Positions 14,833-21,860 of a stretch of DNA of 22,187 nt are shown in pieces. The notes under the pieces are model-generated. The model did not search any database, was not told where the DNA came from, and worked only from the letters and a program-made list of their open reading frames with translations. Made by a program: the position numbers and the translations under genes. Within the stretch, counting starts at the first letter, position 1. The number at the start of each line of letters is the position of its first letter. Origin of the DNA: Candidatus Scybalocola fimicaballi (GTDB taxonomy: Bacteria > Bacteroidota > Bacteroidia > Bacteroidales > Paludibacteraceae); contig DCIP01000131.1 in NCBI GenBank assembly GCA_002317115.1, positions 1 through 22,187 of the forward strand, given 5' to 3'.

Positions 14833-15891
14833 ATGAACAGAAGGAGAATTAAGTTAGCATTAAAACTTTTATCTGGTTTCAGACCAAATAAGGATTTCAT
14901 CAAATATGTTGTCAATCGTGTACGTGTCGCTTTCTTCAATCCTCATAAGGAGGTACGAGTGAATTATCCGACGGGATTGATGCTCGAACTTGGTAACAGA
15001 TGTAATCTTCATTGTATAATCTGTCCGCGTGAATATAAATATGGTAAGCAGATGGACCAAGGGTTCATATCTTTGGAAAACGTATATAAGATAGTCGACG
15101 AGGTATATCCTTACTTGGATAGTATAGGCTTGACCGGACTCGGTGAGACGTTGCTTTATCCACATCTTGCTGAAGTGGTGAAGTATATTAAGTCGAAAAG
15201 AAAAAACTTGGTGATCTCCATGTCGACAAATGCCAATTTCGTTGGTTGTGTGGAGAAAATCACGCCTTTGTTGCCTTATCTTGACAGTGTTCAATTCTCA
15301 GTGGACGGAGTTGGCTCAACATACGAGACGATTCGACCAAATACAAGTTTTGAGGCTATTGCTGACAATATCAAACGAATAGTAAGCGCATCCGACGGAA
15401 GCACAGAATTTGTGATAAATACAGTCATCACACCTGAAAACTACGATAATATTATTCCTGTAATTGATTTTGCACAGAGTGTAGGTATAGAGTTTGTCAA
15501 TTTCAACCGTATTAATCTTGCGTCGATACCTGAACGAGATTTCGAGGCTCACAACAAATTCTTCCACGGAGAAGAGTATAGAGCGGTATTGAAGGAGTTC
15601 CGTGAGCGACAGAAAACAATGAAGGGAATTACTTTTTCTGAGGAGACTGACGGAAATGGAGGATCATTCCAGGATTGCACATTCCCTTGGTATCATCAGT
15701 ATATCACATGGGATGGTTATATGGTGCCATGTTGCGCAAAACCATTCCCTAAAGAGAAGAATTTTGGAAATGTGTTTGAGAAGGGCGTGATGGGAGTGCT
15801 CAATGGAGATGCGTTCTTGGAGTGGCGTCGCCTATGGCAGAAAAATGTGACTCCTGGCTTCTGCAAACATTGCAACAACATCCGTTTGTAA
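14833..15891 (+). CDS. Radical SAM/SPASM domain protein
   Basis: The product is 352 aa. The radical SAM cluster motif CxxxCxxC is Cys57, Cys61 and Cys64 (GNRCNLHCIICPRE). The SAM-contacting region LTGLGETLLYPHL and the strand LVISMSTNANF follow, as in the usual partial TIM barrel. A C-terminal Cys set in DCTFPWYHQYITWDGYMVPCC and FCKHCNN indicates a SPASM-type domain with an extra iron-sulfur cluster. Such enzymes often modify peptides or act in cofactor and sugar chemistry; no precursor peptide is evident nearby, so the substrate is unknown. The upstream ATG at 14824-14832 region (ATGACATGA) is cut off by a stop, so the ATG at 14833 is the start. This is the last gene of the close-packed plus-strand run. 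Confidence 0.93.
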   Translation: MNRRRIKLALKLLSGFRPNKDFIKYVVNRVRVAFFNPHKEVRVNYPTGLMLELGNRCNLHCIICPREYKYGKQMDQGFISLENVYKIVDEVYPYLDSIGLTGLGETLLYPHLAEVVKYIKSKRKNLVISMSTNANFVGCVEKITPLLPYLDSVQFSVDGVGSTYETIRPNTSFEAIADNIKRIVSASDGSTEFVINTVITPENYDNIIPVIDFAQSVGIEFVNFNRINLASIPERDFEAHNKFFHGEEYRAVLKEFRERQKTMKGITFSEETDGNGGSFQDCTFPWYHQYITWDGYMVPCCAKPFPKEKNFGNVFEKGVMGVLNGDAFLEWRRLWQKNVTPGFCKHCNNIRL

Positions 15892-15949
15892 GACTTGTCA
15901 AAGGCTTGAAAAAAGTTTGGTTGTGGAAATTTTTTTCACAAAAAAACGT

Positions 15950-15957
15950 TATATTTG
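15950..15957 (+). promoter_or_regulatory. Probable -7 box for the DUF4197 gene
   Basis: TATATTTG fits TAnnTTTG, 33 bp before the ATG at 15991. No TTG lies at the ideal -33 distance. It suggests the DUF4197 gene is transcribed separately from the run upstream. Confidence 0.5.
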
Positions 15958-15990
15958 GTTTTTGAATAAAAACATAAATTTTAAAGGACA

Positions 15991-16866
15991 ATGGGATTAT
16001 TTGGTGATATCTTATCTACAGTTGGCAAAGTGGCTGTAGACGCCGTTAAAAGCGGCAAAGCAGAGGAGATTATCAAGACTATGGCCGGTGGCGCAAACGG
16101 TGCCGGTGGATTTGATGTAGGATCTGGTTTGAAGGCTGCACTAAAGGTCGGAATTGAGACAGCAGCAAAGAATCTTAGTGCAGAGGATGGATATCTTGCC
16201 GACGCTGCAGTCAGAATCGGTTTGCCAAAAGAGGCAATCACAACATTCAACGCTGTTCAGCAGGTTTCAAGCAATCCAACATTCAACTCTATGCTTAACG
16301 CATCTGGCTTGTCTATTCCTGATTCAGACACAATCATAAAGTTGTTCAACCGTGCTGCTGAGAACGCTGCGCCAAAGTCTATTGACATCTTTACAAACGC
16401 AATCGCAAACATCTCGTTTGCTGATGCCGAGAAATTGCTTTTCGGAGCTGACAATGCAGCGACTGATTATCTACACAAGAATACATTCACTCAGTTGACA
16501 GATGCGTTTATTCCATCTATCACAGACTCTTTGAATACTATTCAGGTGGCAAACGTGACTCCGACAGCAGCTTGGAACACATACGCAACATACAACAACA
16601 AGCTATGTGATTTGCTTGACAACAATACAGCAAAGATGGCTCTTGAGATGGTGCGTAAGCTTGGTATTGTGCCTGATGAGATCTTCGAGAAGTTGAGAAC
16701 AATTGACCAGGTTAATCCAGATTTGTCTGGCTACATCACAGGTGAGGCATTGAACGGTCTGTTCACAAAGGTAGGAGAGAAGGAGTATGATATCCGTCAC
16801 AATGCAAGTGCCCGCGTATCTGATGTGCTTCAGAGTGTGTTCGGTAAACTTGACAACAGAGGTTAA
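15991..16866 (+). CDS. DUF4197 family protein without a signal peptide
   Basis: The product is 291 aa and matches the DUF4197 family, whose function is unknown. Family-like features in order: GLKAALKVGIETAAKNLSAEDGYLADAAVRIGLP near residues 47-80, an AAxNAAPKSIDIF-type segment, the central ATDYLHKNTFTQLTDAFIPSI, and the end PDLSGYITGEALNGLFTKVGEKEYDIRHNASARVSDVLQSVFG. Most members I know of are exported or lipoproteins. This one begins MGLFGDILSTVGKVAVDAVKSGKAEE, which is an amphipathic helix rather than a signal peptide, and then has a Gly-rich linker (AGGANGAGGFDVGSG). It may therefore stay in the cytoplasm. It ends at a strong terminator shared with the convergent GLUG lipoprotein gene. 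Confidence 0.85.
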   Translation: MGLFGDILSTVGKVAVDAVKSGKAEEIIKTMAGGANGAGGFDVGSGLKAALKVGIETAAKNLSAEDGYLADAAVRIGLPKEAITTFNAVQQVSSNPTFNSMLNASGLSIPDSDTIIKLFNRAAENAAPKSIDIFTNAIANISFADAEKLLFGADNAATDYLHKNTFTQLTDAFIPSITDSLNTIQVANVTPTAAWNTYATYNNKLCDLLDNNTAKMALEMVRKLGIVPDEIFEKLRTIDQVNPDLSGYITGEALNGLFTKVGEKEYDIRHNASARVSDVLQSVFGKLDNRG

Positions 16867-16888
16867 GTATTAAAGCATAAAATCATAG

Positions 16889-16932
16889 AAAAAGCCGTGG
16901 AATTGAGGTGATCCCAATACCACGGCTTTTTT
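16889..16932. terminator. Bidirectional intrinsic terminator
   Basis: AAAAAGCCGTGG (16889-16900) pairs with CCACGGCTTTTT (16920-16931). The plus side ends in six T residues, and the A-run on the left gives five T residues on the minus strand. An inner ATTG/CAAT pairing extends the stem. It serves the DUF4197 gene and the convergent gene ending at 16953. Confidence 0.9.
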
Positions 16933-16952
16933 ATATTTGGAATTGATTCAAC

Positions 16953-17768
16953 TTACATCTCAAACAACAAACGAGTCAACTTGTCTAACGCCATTTTTCG
17001 TTTGTGCTTATCGTTTTCATTTGTGATAATGACATTCATTCTGTCGATACACTCAGATATCATTACATCATCCTGATTGCTAGATGTTATTGGGCTGACA
17101 CCACATTTTGCAGAGACCTGTCCGCCTGCATAACTTCTTAAAATGCCTCCAAACTCAAATAGTCCTACAATTCCACCAGACAAACATTCTGATGCTGTGA
17201 TATTGCCTACAAAGTGACAGTCGGAAACCCCTCCGTAGCTTGCGCTTCCTGCAATTCCTCCGCAACAGCTCATTGCAGTCACATTTCCACTTGTCTTGCA
17301 GTCGCTGATACATGTGCGATAGGCATATCCACAAATGATTCCTACACTACGTTGACCAATTACTTTCTCTGTAATTACAGTTATTCCTTTGATTTTTGAG
17401 TCTTTTGCATATCCAATCAAGCCGACATTGTTTGCTGATTTCGATTTCCCGATTTGACAACATGTGATTGTATGGCCATTGCCATTGAATGTTCCGATAA
17501 AAGGGAATTCTTCTGATCCGATAGGTGATAGACTGTTGCTGACGATGGATATGTCACACTCCAAATCAACTGTCAGTGGCGAAATCAAAGAGTCATTAAG
17601 ATGGAACTTTCCACTATTATAGTCATTCACAAACGAAGTAAACTCTTCTGAATTTGTGATCTTCAAAACAGTTTCAGATTTAGTCTCTTTTTTCTCACTG
17701 CAACTTTGTATGATAAATGTGAGCGTTGAGAGCAATAATATAAAAATACTTTTATTAACCATAGTCAA
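16953..17768 (-). CDS. Lipoprotein with GLUG-type repeats
   Basis: The product is 271 aa. The signal peptide ends in a lipobox-like IIQSC with Cys23 lipidated and followed by SEKKETK. The mature part starts with an N-terminal segment (LKITNSEEFTSFVNDYNSG, then FIGTFNGNGHTITCCQIG) that is typical of proteins with GLUG motifs. Several GLUG-like turns follow at about 20-25-residue spacing: NNVGLIGYAKDSKI, RSVGIICGYAYRTCISDC, SCCGGIAGSASYGGVSDC and ECLSGGIVGLFEFGGILRSY. These repeats form parallel beta-solenoids, often in surface adhesins or protease-linked proteins. Many Cys residues fall at equivalent positions in the turns. It is the last gene of the run with rpoN, 26 bp after the membrane protein gene. 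Confidence 0.85.
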   Translation of the reverse strand: MTMVNKSIFILLLSTLTFIIQSCSEKKETKSETVLKITNSEEFTSFVNDYNSGKFHLNDSLISPLTVDLECDISIVSNSLSPIGSEEFPFIGTFNGNGHTITCCQIGKSKSANNVGLIGYAKDSKIKGITVITEKVIGQRSVGIICGYAYRTCISDCKTSGNVTAMSCCGGIAGSASYGGVSDCHFVGNITASECLSGGIVGLFEFGGILRSYAGGQVSAKCGVSPITSSNQDDVMISECIDRMNVIITNENDKHKRKMALDKLTRLLFEM

Positions 17769-17794
17769 TAATATTGCATTTGTTGTGACTTACG

Positions 17795-18478
17795 TCATGC
17801 AAACAATTTTTGCATCGCTGTTATAAGGCTATAGCCATAATATCCCATTACAAAACCGAATGCATAAGCAGAAACAAAACTTAAGAATGCGACTTTTCTA
17901 TAATACATTAGGAAAAATCCTAATATACCTAGCAAAAATAATAAAAATGCAACAACATACAAGATATTATGGAAAAAAAACACTAAAGCAGTCCATTCTA
18001 TCATCAAATGTAGTGTGTTTCCGAGCAAAAATGCAAGGCCTACTGTATATCCGCTCAAATAGATACGGTACTTTAACGCCACTTTGTTTATCGTCATAAT
18101 TCCTGCCAGGGCAAGGTAGGTCATACCTGCCATAAGTAATCCAATATGGTAGAATTTGGGTACGGTGATGATGTTGATGAAATAGCTGAATGCAAAAATT
18201 GCACAGCTGAAGAATAGGATCTGTAGTACCTGATTGTCTTTAGTGACGAGTTTAGTGAATCCCCAGTTTATCAGTATAACAAACAAAGCCCACACGATGA
18301 GAATCGAATATACCGCTATCTGCAGAAATTGTGGGTAGTAGGTTTCTGCAATGGTCAAACATATTTGAGACCATCCTCCTATTAACGAGATATGACGGAC
18401 GATACTGTGACGCCAAGAAAGGCAAATAATAACAAACCAAAATAAGTTTATCAGAATGGGAGAAATATAAGCTTCCAT
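17795..18478 (-). CDS. Polytopic membrane protein of unknown function
   Basis: The product is 227 aa and almost entirely hydrophobic, with about seven predicted membrane helices (for example FWFVIICLSW, AVYSILIVWALFVILINW, ILFFSCAIFAFSYFI, YVVAFLLFLLGILGFFLMYY). Charged residues are few; conserved-looking polar positions include WRHSIVRH near the N-terminus and HLMIEWTALVFFFHN. I do not recognise the family, and no catalytic motif stands out. It begins 6 bp after rpoN stops and ends 26 bp before the GLUG lipoprotein starts, so it is very likely made from the same transcript. Confidence 0.8.
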   Translation of the reverse strand: MEAYISPILINLFWFVIICLSWRHSIVRHISLIGGWSQICLTIAETYYPQFLQIAVYSILIVWALFVILINWGFTKLVTKDNQVLQILFFSCAIFAFSYFINIITVPKFYHIGLLMAGMTYLALAGIMTINKVALKYRIYLSGYTVGLAFLLGNTLHLMIEWTALVFFFHNILYVVAFLLFLLGILGFFLMYYRKVAFLSFVSAYAFGFVMGYYGYSLITAMQKLFA

Positions 18479-18484
18479 TGTTTT

Positions 18485-20035
18485 TTAAAGTTCTTTTCTA
18501 AATTGCGCTTTTGGAATTCCTAATTGGTCGCGATATTTTGCGACGGTACGTCTTGCAAGAGAGAACCCCTTCTCTTTCATATACTCCACAATCTGCTGAT
18601 CGGACAATGGTTTTCTCTTGTCCTCTTCCTCTATACATTTAATGAATAGATTCTTAAGCTTGGCCATACTGTGGACCTCACCCTGGTCTGTCTCAACAGA
18701 TTCAGTGAAGAAATGTTTAAGAGGAAACACTCCAAAATCGGTCTGGACGTATTTGTTATTGCAGACACGAGAGACGGTGCTGATGTCGTAACCAGTATCG
18801 TCGGCGATCACTTTCATGATCATTGGCTTAAGCTCCTCGTCGTCGCCTGTCTCAAAGAATGATTTCTGGCGTTTTATGATGGCGGTCATCACTTTCGTCA
18901 TTGTCTCGGTGCGTTGTTGTACTGCCGAGATAAACCATTTTGCGGCGTCGACTTTCTGCTTGATGAATAGGGCCGTATCTTTTTGTGCCCGGCTCTGATT
19001 CTTCTTGTTGTTGGCGTATTCTTCAAGGATAGTGGCAAAATGGCTGTTAAGCTGGAGGGTAGGGGTGTTGGTCTGATTCAAAGTCAACACTAATTCTCCA
19101 TCTTCGTCGTGTACATTGAAATCTGGCACGATTACCACTGAATTATCCATCAGGATGTCGCTTGTGACGCATGGCTGTGGATTGAGCTTCTTCAATTCCG
19201 CCACGGCCTCCTGGACCTCTTCTTCGGTCGCTCCAAGAGCTTTCTGTATCTTATCGAAACGCTTGTCCTCCATCGCTGAGTCGCACTCTTCCAATATTCT
19301 GATTGCAAGAAGCACAGCGTCCGACGGATTATCTATTCTTTTGAGCTGAAGGATAAGGCACTCCTTGATGTTTCTCGCTCCCACACCGGCAGGTTCGAGC
19401 GACTGCACTATGGAGATAGCCTCCTCCACTTGAGCCTCGGTAATCTCTTTTGACGCGGTGAAGATGAAATCATCGACGATAGTCTCTGTGTCTCGCTCAA
19501 GGTATCCTCTTGGATTCAAGCATCCTATGACGTAAAGAGCTATGTTTTTTATATCCTCATCGACGTGAGGTAGAAGATTAAGCTGTTCACGTAGGTCTTC
19601 AAGGACAGTCTCGTCGGCATGATAACTCATTTCTGGGCGACGCTCCTGCTCAGTCATGTCGTTGTATTGGTAAGACGGAATGTCGTCTAAACTGACATAG
19701 TCGCCCAAAGTGAAGTCTTCGTTGTTGCCGTCGTCGTAATCCAATCCGTTGTCCTCGTCTTTATTCCCGTAATTATCAGAGTCTTCGCTATTGTCATCGT
19801 AATCGAAATCATTGTCGTCATCATCGCCATTATCGTTATCGTTAACGTTAAGGTTATCGTTTTCGTTTTCGTTAAGGTTGTCGTTTTTCTCAAGAGCAGG
19901 GTTCTCCTCGATCTCTTGCTCCACACGCTCGTTAAACTCAAGCGTGGATTGCGTGAGAAGCTTCATCACCTGAATTTGCTGAGGTGACAGTTTGAGCTGC
20001 TGTTGCTGGGTTATGATTAACGACTGACCTGACAT
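18485..20035 (-). CDS. rpoN: RNA polymerase sigma-54 factor
   Basis: The product is 516 aa, slightly longer than usual. Region I is the Gln/Leu-rich activator-interacting segment (LIITQQQQLKLSPQQIQVMKLL near residues 5-26). An acidic, Asn/Asp-rich region II spans about residues 50-110. The core-binding domain follows (for example LPHVDEDIKNIALYVIGCLNPRGYL and VQSLEPAGVGARNIKECLILQL). The C-terminal DNA-binding part holds the RpoN box ARRTVAKYRD from residue 494, the diagnostic motif that reads the -24 element. Sigma-54 needs AAA+ activator proteins; none is encoded in this window. The SDR gene stops 7 bp upstream and the membrane protein gene starts 6 bp downstream, so the four genes look like one operon. 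Confidence 0.97.
   Translation of the reverse strand: MSGQSLIITQQQQLKLSPQQIQVMKLLTQSTLEFNERVEQEIEENPALEKNDNLNENENDNLNVNDNDNGDDDDNDFDYDDNSEDSDNYGNKDEDNGLDYDDGNNEDFTLGDYVSLDDIPSYQYNDMTEQERRPEMSYHADETVLEDLREQLNLLPHVDEDIKNIALYVIGCLNPRGYLERDTETIVDDFIFTASKEITEAQVEEAISIVQSLEPAGVGARNIKECLILQLKRIDNPSDAVLLAIRILEECDSAMEDKRFDKIQKALGATEEEVQEAVAELKKLNPQPCVTSDILMDNSVVIVPDFNVHDEDGELVLTLNQTNTPTLQLNSHFATILEEYANNKKNQSRAQKDTALFIKQKVDAAKWFISAVQQRTETMTKVMTAIIKRQKSFFETGDDEELKPMIMKVIADDTGYDISTVSRVCNNKYVQTDFGVFPLKHFFTESVETDQGEVHSMAKLKNLFIKCIEEEDKRKPLSDQQIVEYMKEKGFSLARRTVAKYRDQLGIPKAQFRKEL
19790..19890 (-). repeat. Short in-frame repeats encoding an Asn/Asp-rich stretch in RpoN
   Basis: On the minus strand, AACGAYAACCTTAACG occurs twice and is separated and followed by hexamers such as AACGAA and AACGAT, giving repeated Asn-Glu and Asn-Asp codons. 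All units are multiples of three, so length change would keep the frame. Confidence 0.75.
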
Positions 20036-20042
20036 AATTACG

Positions 20043-20870
20043 TCAAATGATTTCTGTCAAATATTTTTGTGTGTTATTCCAAAGCTCGGTCCACTCTTCT
20101 CTTGTGTACATATCAGACGGAAACTGCATGATTTTGCAGTCGTAGTATGCCATACCTGTTGTCTGTGGACGGTTTGACAACAAGTATAGAGTTGTCTCTG
20201 CACCCTTTTCAGGAGTACGGACAAACGGTTTAAGGAAAATGTCTGCGATGCCTTCAAACCATCTGCCTTTTGTGATCATCATTGTGTCGACAAGACCAGG
20301 ATCAACAGCGTAGACCGATATGGCCGAGTTGTCATATTTGCGTGCCAGATGTTGGGTGTAGGCGTAAAGCGCAAGTTTGGAATTTGCGTATCTGCGAAAT
20401 CTGTGGAATTTATCTTCCGGATGGAAAGGATCACCAGATATTGAACCCCAACGTATTGAAGGCACCATGTTTATGATTCTTGCATCGTGAGCCAAAGAAC
20501 GTTCCAACAATTCAATTAAACGGACATTGCCAAGGTAGTTGACTGCCATCGACATGTCAATATCGTCCTTGTTCTGGCTCTCATACTGGCATAATATTCC
20601 CGCGTTGCAGACAAGCTCATCGACGATATAACATTTCTGTTGGATTGTCTCTGCAAACTTCTTGATGGAACGTTTGTCGGCTAAATCGAGTGTTATGTAT
20701 TCGATTTCACTTTGTGGATAAGCGGATTTGAGCTCACCGAGCAAAACTTTGGATTTCGCCAAACTTCTGCAAGCAATAACCAGATGTTTACCTTGACGCA
20801 CGACATCTTCGGCGACAACTCTGCCGATTTCTCCCGTTGCTCCAGTAACTATGCTTACCCTATTGCTCAT
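20043..20870 (-). CDS. Short-chain dehydrogenase/reductase (SDR), retinol-dehydrogenase-like
   Basis: The product is 275 aa, a cytoplasmic Rossmann-fold oxidoreductase. The cofactor motif TGATGEIG fills residues 9-16, with CRSLAK after beta-2 (Arg36 suggests NADPH preference). The NAG motif is at 89-91. The active-site Tyr and Lys are in YANSK (Tyr161, Lys165), and Ser138 in INMVPS is the likely third residue, in a less usual context than VSS. The Ser-Tyr spacing of 23 resembles retinol-dehydrogenase-like and protochlorophyllide-reductase-like SDRs. Substrate is unknown. It is the first gene of the run that includes rpoN. No clear promoter is visible in the 190 bp upstream, only imperfect ATTTG-type boxes. 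Confidence 0.92.
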   Translation of the reverse strand: MSNRVSIVTGATGEIGRVVAEDVVRQGKHLVIACRSLAKSKVLLGELKSAYPQSEIEYITLDLADKRSIKKFAETIQQKCYIVDELVCNAGILCQYESQNKDDIDMSMAVNYLGNVRLIELLERSLAHDARIINMVPSIRWGSISGDPFHPEDKFHRFRRYANSKLALYAYTQHLARKYDNSAISVYAVDPGLVDTMMITKGRWFEGIADIFLKPFVRTPEKGAETTLYLLSNRPQTTGMAYYDCKIMQFPSDMYTREEWTELWNNTQKYLTEII

Positions 20871-21046
20871 CTACAATGTTGATTAATAGCCTTTTGCCGA
20901 CGTCGTATGCCAATATGGTCACGAATGTCGTTTCCCTTGAATGTTATCATTGCGAAATTACTTAACTTTAAACAAATATGACAAACTATAGAAATGTTTT
21001 TTAGCATATTATGTGAATTAAAGTTAAAGTAAACAACGACAAAATT

Positions 21047-21166
21047 AGGAGGTGAAAATTTATGGCATTACTTGGCGTTTTTGATAAAAAAAGGGACGAA
21101 CGATTGTTCATCCCTTTTAGTTGTCTTTTTTATAGTAGCGTCTTATTTGCGAATGATTTTGAATGA
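21047..21166 (+). other. Candidate small ORF (34 aa) behind an ideal Shine-Dalgarno
   Basis: AGGAGGTG at 21047-21054 lies 7 bp before an ATG at 21062. The open frame reads MALLGVFDKKRDERLFIPFS and 14 more residues, stopping at 21164-21166. A full SD at ideal spacing is rare in this group. Against it, the frame crosses the terminator hairpin at 21086-21118 and overlaps the end of the opposing gene, and no plus-strand -7 box is evident. It may not be translated. Confidence 0.25.
21086..21118 (-). terminator. Intrinsic terminator of the small secreted protein gene
   Basis: The arms AAGGGACGAAC and GTTCATCCCTT pair with one mismatch around a 4-nt loop. On the minus strand seven T residues follow (A-run 21086-21092). 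It starts about 25 bp beyond the stop at 21143. Confidence 0.85.
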
Positions 21167-21610
21167 CTGTTTGCCTGCGACAACTACATATACTCCTGCC
21201 TGGTTTGGCATTTTCACTGTGGCGTTTCCTTCTGCGTTTGCTTTTGCCTTATCAACGATAATTCCGTCGACTGAATAAATTGCGACGTTGCAGTTAGCCT
21301 CCGCATTCTTGATCTCGATAGTCTCGTCGTCAAGCTTTACAATCTCCAATGTGTTGGCGATCGTCATCTTAGCTGCTGTCTGATCATCCTCTGTGAAGTG
21401 GTAATTCTTGATGTCATCAAATGAGTATGTTGTCTTCTCATCTTTGTTTACTAATAGACTCTCGTTTTCGTATGTGATGACGGGATTCTCGTCTAATAGG
21501 AATGAGAACAATAATCCGTTATTTAATTCAATAGTCATGTATTTAGACTCTGCGTACATGCCTGAAGCCATACATGCCAACAATAGGGAAGTAAATATTT
21601 TTTTTACCAT
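21143..21610 (-). CDS. Small secreted protein with a type-A-like C-terminal sorting/adhesion tail
   Basis: The product is 155 aa. Residues 1-20 form a signal peptide (MVKKIFTSLLLACMASGMYA). The middle part (YMTIELNNGLLFSFLLDENP and TTYSFDDIKNYHF) is typical of short Bacteroidales proteins in which a Leu-rich strand set precedes a tail. The last 60 residues form a small beta-domain, NVAIYSVDGIIVDKAKANAE and then a Gly-Val-Tyr strand, ending KQSFKIIRK. This pattern (YSxxG...GVYVV...G...KI+K) resembles the type A C-terminal domain used for type IX secretion sorting, although gut Bacteroidales without that system also carry such tails. No catalytic domain is present. Its own terminator and upstream -7 boxes indicate single-gene transcription. 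Confidence 0.8.
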   Translation of the reverse strand: MVKKIFTSLLLACMASGMYAESKYMTIELNNGLLFSFLLDENPVITYENESLLVNKDEKTTYSFDDIKNYHFTEDDQTAAKMTIANTLEIVKLDDETIEIKNAEANCNVAIYSVDGIIVDKAKANAEGNATVKMPNQAGVYVVVAGKQSFKIIRK

Positions 21611-21709
21611 ATTCTTATGTTTGTGTTGAGTTCATTCAATATTTCCCATCATTCGACAGAATTCGTTAGCCGATTGAAAAGCACAAATGCCTCTCTTGCA
21701 TCTATATTG

Positions 21710-21728
21710 CAAAAATAGCACAAAAATA
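21710..21728 (-). promoter_or_regulatory. Duplicated -7-like boxes upstream of the small secreted protein gene
   Basis: On the minus strand TATTTTTG occurs twice, at 21721-21728 and 21710-21717, 11 bp apart and about 100-110 bp before the ATG at 21610. Both match TAnnTTTG. The distance implies a leader of roughly 90 nt. Confidence 0.4.
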
Positions 21729-21807
21729 GAATCTCTATATGAGGCTTTTGTTTTTATCAAGTAGATTTTTAGTTATTTTAACAATAATGTAGAAATAGTT
21801 TTCACAT

Positions 21808-21836
21808 AAAAAAGGCAGGCCAAACGGCCTGCCTTT
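21808..21836 (-). terminator. Intrinsic terminator of fabF
   Basis: A perfect 11-bp stem AAAGGCAGGCC / GGCCTGCCTTT (21811-21821 with 21826-21836) has loop AAAC. On the minus strand a six-T tract overlaps the stem foot (A-run 21808-21813). It lies 24 bp after the fabF stop. Confidence 0.93.
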
Positions 21837-21860
21837 CATAAAATATCATTTAAGAATAGA

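Noticed and set aside
19687..19941. An 84-codon Thr/Ile/Met-rich frame overlapping rpoN on the same strand
   Set aside because: It is the out-of-frame reading of the Asn/Asp repeat tract and has the low complexity expected from it.
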